This document shows positions 5,118 to 7,783 of a stretch of 7,783 nt of DNA, piece after piece (positions within the stretch are counted from its first letter, which is position 1; every line of letters begins with the position of its first letter). The notes under the pieces are model-generated. The model was not told the DNA's origin and ran no database searches. It was given only the letters and a program-made list of their open reading frames with translations. Source of the stretch: an uncultured Lachnospiraceae bacterium (lineage in GTDB: Bacteria > Bacillota_A > Clostridia > Lachnospirales > Lachnospiraceae); the NCBI GenBank assembly GCA_902787595.1, contig CADAHD010000105.1, positions 1 to 7,783 on the forward strand, read 5' to 3'. The position numbers and the translations under genes were made by a program.

Positions 5118-6443
5118 TCAGTCTTTTTTTCTCGAGGCAAACAGTGCGCCAAGTCCCACTGCTGCCAGAACAGCTCCGATAAACGCCATAACGGCAGACC
5201 GCTCATCAAGCTTTTCATCTTCTTCATATTCATCATCGGCATGACGGCGTCTTTTTGATCTCTTCCTGCTGCTCATGTCCGTATCCATATCTTCGCTGCT
5301 CAGATACTCTTCATCGTCCACTTCGGAGACCGACTTGTTAAGATAACCATCCGCATCTACCAGCGTCAGATTTCTGGTATCACCCAGATCCAGGATGTCC
5401 ATGTCTTCTTCAGATACTTCCCTGTCTGCGACTGCCGTCTCTGCCTGCACTTCTTCCGCAGTTACTTTTCTTACAGCTTTACGCTTGCGGCAGCCCATAA
5501 GATAAAGCGCAAAGCCCAAAGCAAACATAGCCACGCAGGAAAGTCCCATAAAGCCATAGTATTTAAGATGCTGATCTGAATAGCGCTGCACCATATACTC
5601 CATCAAGCCGGTGGCGGTCATGGCGCCGGCCTGAGCCAGCCAGATAAGAATGTAGTACCATTTAAACCCTTTGCGCTTTATGGCGCGGATACTGAAACCT
5701 ATAGTCAGAGCCAGTATGCATACTCCGTCAAAGATCTGCAGTATGCTCACAAATCCGTTGAAAGGGAAATACTCTGCATCATAACGGGTGCTGTCTAAGA
5801 TAAACTGGCCTGCGCTGAAGAGCAGCAGGAAAAAGCAGGCCGTCGAACCATGCTCTTTCTTTTTGATATAGTAGAACTCAGTGCAGACGTAAGCCAGAAT
5901 AAACATGAACACCGCGCTCCATAAAAAGGTAGCAAAACGGTAGCTCATCTCTCCTGCCTCGGGGACCGCTGTCGCAAAAGGCAGATGCTGCATTGACGGT
6001 ATATCCACGGTAAACTTGCCGCGGCAGTTATAGTTGAAAAGGCACGACAGATACATAAGTCCCATGCCCATTGCCGTAGCAGGCACCAGCGCATCCAGAA
6101 ACGCAGGCAGGCTCCTGCTCAAACGCAGGCATCTTACCAGCACTGCTGCCAGAAAAAGTCCGGGCAGTATGCCCAGCATTGAAAAGCAGCCTATGTTAAA
6201 GTCCTCCAGCGCCTGTGAAAAACCTTTATACTGCTCCACATGGCTGTACCAGTATAAAAGCCTTGAAGATATCGCGCCCATAAGCACAGCAAAAGGCAGG
6301 AATATCCACGAAGCCAGACGGCTGCCTTTATTCGCGGTATACAGCGAATGAAAACTGAAAAACCATGCAGGTATAGCCAGCACGATTATTATGGCATCCC
6401 AGTGTATCTGTGTATTGTCAACGATTATAGCTATCGGGTTCAT
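5118..6443 (-). CDS. Lgt-like polytopic membrane protein with charged tail and C-terminal TM helix
   Basis: This 441-residue protein resembles prolipoprotein diacylglyceryl transferase (Lgt) over about residues 10-260. It has about seven hydrophobic helices, GAISSRLLYWYSHVEQY (like the GARL..Y segment of Lgt), FNIGCFSMLGILPG (where Lgt has the SFHGG loop), SCLFNYNCRGKFT (where Lgt has GRIGNF.N....G) and ILDSTRYDAEYF (where Lgt has the IE..R segment). The SFHGG histidine and the GRIGNF arginine are absent; only the late arginine (R220) is kept. Lipidation activity is therefore doubtful. Two more TM helices (about 262-280 and 298-317) follow. Then come a long acidic region (about 328-390), a basic patch RKRSKRRR (393-400), another acidic run and a last TM helix (about 416-436) ending ASRKKD. 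GGAGG (complement of 6454-6458) lies 10 nt before the ATG, which overlaps the upstream stop as ATGA. It probably acts in the cell envelope with the glycosidase; its substrate is unknown. Confidence 0.65.
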   Translation of the reverse strand: MNPIAIIVDNTQIHWDAIIIVLAIPAWFFSFHSLYTANKGSRLASWIFLPFAVLMGAISSRLLYWYSHVEQYKGFSQALEDFNIGCFSMLGILPGLFLAAVLVRCLRLSRSLPAFLDALVPATAMGMGLMYLSCLFNYNCRGKFTVDIPSMQHLPFATAVPEAGEMSYRFATFLWSAVFMFILAYVCTEFYYIKKKEHGSTACFFLLLFSAGQFILDSTRYDAEYFPFNGFVSILQIFDGVCILALTIGFSIRAIKRKGFKWYYILIWLAQAGAMTATGLMEYMVQRYSDQHLKYYGFMGLSCVAMFALGFALYLMGCRKRKAVRKVTAEEVQAETAVADREVSEEDMDILDLGDTRNLTLVDADGYLNKSVSEVDDEEYLSSEDMDTDMSSRKRSKRRRHADDEYEEDEKLDERSAVMAFIGAVLAAVGLGALFASRKKD

Positions 6444-7783
6444 TTATTCTCATCCTCCGGCAAAGCCGTATCAAAACATATGATATCACTGACAAAACGC
6501 TCATTGCGGTAATCCACGGGATTGAACATCTGATTGTTGAGCACTATCTCGGCAGTCTGTCCGCCATCCACAGCATACGCTCTCTCAACGCCCATGTCGT
6601 ACATTGCTTTCTTTGAATCTTCTATATTGCCGCCATAATTCATGGTCATCAGCAGGTAATGCCCGCTGCCGCGCTGACCCAGGGCGGATCTGGAATAGAT
6701 CTCTCCCACCTGTCCCAGAAGATAGGAAGGTGAACTGGGATGTATCTGATAATTCTCAACCAGCACAGGTCCGAATGCCAGAGTAAAAAGGATATCATGA
6801 TCCTTTATATACTGTTCCGCCTCTTCTTTGGTCTTGAGCTCATTTGCATAAGTAAAGTTTAAATTCCCCGACGCATCCACATGGCAGAGCTCCAGCTGTC
6901 CGGGATTGAAACGGTAAAGGGTTCGCTGATAGCTGGTCACACCCACGGTGCGGAATTTATAGAAATCTCCGTTTAACGCTATTACCGCATTTGCTTCCTT
7001 AGCCAGCGCCGACGCCGGTTTGTGCACAGCGGATCCGTAGGTATCCTCGGTAAGCTTGCGCCGCAGCTGTGAAGGATCGGCTATATAAACATCTGCAAAA
7101 GTGCAGTTCTTTCCGTTATAAGTTTCGCGCCATGCTATTACCACGATGGTCTCGTCCGCATAATAATTAAAGCTGCCTTCACGCAATACTATATCCTTAT
7201 TCCAGAAAGGCTCATCTATCCCGGTAAGTCTGGGATATTCATCCAGTATGGCCTGAATAACCTCGGGATCATCGGTCTTTCCGTATTTATCACGATTGGG
7301 CGCAGGCGGAAGCAGCACATCTTCCGCAATAGTATAGTGCTTGGGGATATAGGCCAGTTCACCCAGCGCTTCACTCTTTGCGTTGTTTGCATAATTAGCC
7401 CCGGCTGTGGAACCTCCCGCAAAGGCGATAAGCATATCGTCTGCCGGATTGATAACCCATTTGCCGTTCATATAATCCAGAGACAGGTCCAAGCAGGTAC
7501 TTACATAGTAGTCCTGTGCATTTTCCAAAACCTTTGTTACGCTGTCGTGATAAACCTCATCAAGTATCTCCTGTCTGTAGTTTTCGTTCTCGTCATAAAC
7601 CTCATCTTTTTTGCGCTCATCAACCACACGCTCCAGCTCTTCCATAACATTTTCATGTATCAGATCGGGCAAAGCATTCAGGTCAAGGTATGTAAACTCC
7701 ACGGTCTGTGTTGCGTGAGTCTTTTCCATTATCGCTGTACCGTAAAGGGAATAGGAGAAGCTGGACTTAAGCGCTTCATAATA
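6440..7783 (-). CDS. Phosphodiester glycosidase (NAGPA-domain) family protein, 5' partial
   Basis: The frame is open to the right edge. Codons upstream of the ATG at 7729 (ending SLYGTAI) read naturally and no Shine-Dalgarno precedes that ATG, so the true start lies outside. Counting from that Met, residues 1-100 form a charged helical extracytoplasmic-type region ending in LDYMNGKWVINP. Residues about 190-419 carry the NAGPA/DUF2233 signatures: AVIALNGDFY (248-257), LAFGPVLV (317-324), YSRSALGQ with HYLLMTMNYGG (345-367), YAVDGGQTAEIVLN (385-398) and RFVSDIICF (411-419). This family includes the mammalian mannose-6-phosphate uncovering enzyme, and bacterial members occur near exopolysaccharide genes. 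The protein probably hydrolyses a sugar phosphodiester linkage at the cell surface. An N-terminal signal or membrane anchor would be outside the window. The stop overlaps the start of the Lgt-like gene by ATGA, implying coupled translation. The domain call is firm; the substrate is unknown. Confidence 0.88.
   Translation of the reverse strand, partial: YYEALKSSFSYSLYGTAIMEKTHATQTVEFTYLDLNALPDLIHENVMEELERVVDERKKDEVYDENENYRQEILDEVYHDSVTKVLENAQDYYVSTCLDLSLDYMNGKWVINPADDMLIAFAGGSTAGANYANNAKSEALGELAYIPKHYTIAEDVLLPPAPNRDKYGKTDDPEVIQAILDEYPRLTGIDEPFWNKDIVLREGSFNYYADETIVVIAWRETYNGKNCTFADVYIADPSQLRRKLTEDTYGSAVHKPASALAKEANAVIALNGDFYKFRTVGVTSYQRTLYRFNPGQLELCHVDASGNLNFTYANELKTKEEAEQYIKDHDILFTLAFGPVLVENYQIHPSSPSYLLGQVGEIYSRSALGQRGSGHYLLMTMNYGGNIEDSKKAMYDMGVERAYAVDGGQTAEIVLNNQMFNPVDYRNERFVSDIICFDTALPEDENK

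Noticed and set aside
4991..5242. Minus-strand frame of 83 codons bridging the Lgt-like gene and the 7TM sensor gene
   Set aside because: It reads through the terminator hairpin and overlaps two better genes in other frames; a shadow.
5300..5420. Possible sortase-type sorting signal in the Lgt-like protein's tail
   Set aside because: The last TM helix with a basic end resembles a cell-wall anchor, but there is no LPXTG-like motif before it and the protein has many other TM helices.
7724..7729. ATG at 7729 as the start of the phosphodiester glycosidase
   Set aside because: There is no Shine-Dalgarno in front of it. All 18 upstream codons to the window edge are open and protein-like, so the gene is 5' partial.
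1..7783. CRISPR array, tRNA, rRNA or insertion sequence
   Set aside because: No spaced repeats, no cloverleaf or rRNA-like sequence, and no transposase motif or terminal inverted repeats were seen.

Overview
The window looks like chromosomal DNA of a gut or rumen Firmicute, most likely Lachnospiraceae. Supporting this are strong AGGAG-type ribosome binding sites, tightly packed operons with ATGA stop/start overlaps, a Listeria-Bacteroides-repeat/Ig-like secreted protein of a kind common in that family, and a 7TM sensor / PAS histidine kinase / NarL-type regulator arrangement. The taxonomy is inferred from family resemblance, because no rRNA or other marker gene is present.

Left edge (1-113): the first 28 codons of a glycine-rich minus-strand gene with its own Shine-Dalgarno. 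It resembles small phage-type proteins. Immediately beyond it (about 114-1494, plus strand) lies the remnant of a secreted or surface protein: one Listeria-Bacteroides repeat followed by about four bacterial Ig-like domains. The remnant has no start codon or signal peptide. A perfect 20-bp tandem duplication (442-481) shifts its frame, and a probable 1-nt deletion near 1250 shifts it again. A strong hairpin (1505-1536) ends it and also serves the convergent operon.

Middle (1544-5009, minus strand, read right to left): a signalling operon. It contains a 7TM sensor with a kinase-like but degenerate cytoplasmic part, split into two reading frames near 4053; a membrane-bound PAS histidine kinase overlapping it by ATGA; and a NarL/FixJ response regulator. 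The kinase stops at TTT-TGA, but a +1 frame continues for 33 codons and ends 14 nt before the regulator's start. That points to a single-base indel or, less likely, an RF2-like frameshift site.

Right (5118-7783, minus strand): a second operon. It encodes a phosphodiester glycosidase (NAGPA-domain) protein, open at the right edge, coupled by an ATGA overlap to a divergent Lgt-like polytopic membrane protein with a long charged tail and an extra C-terminal transmembrane helix. A hairpin with a T-tract (5027-5064) ends this operon and separates it from the signalling operon.

Three of the six protein loci carry a reading-frame anomaly. This is either real decay or variation, or a sign of indel errors in the assembly. 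No CRISPR array, tRNA, rRNA or insertion sequence was seen.
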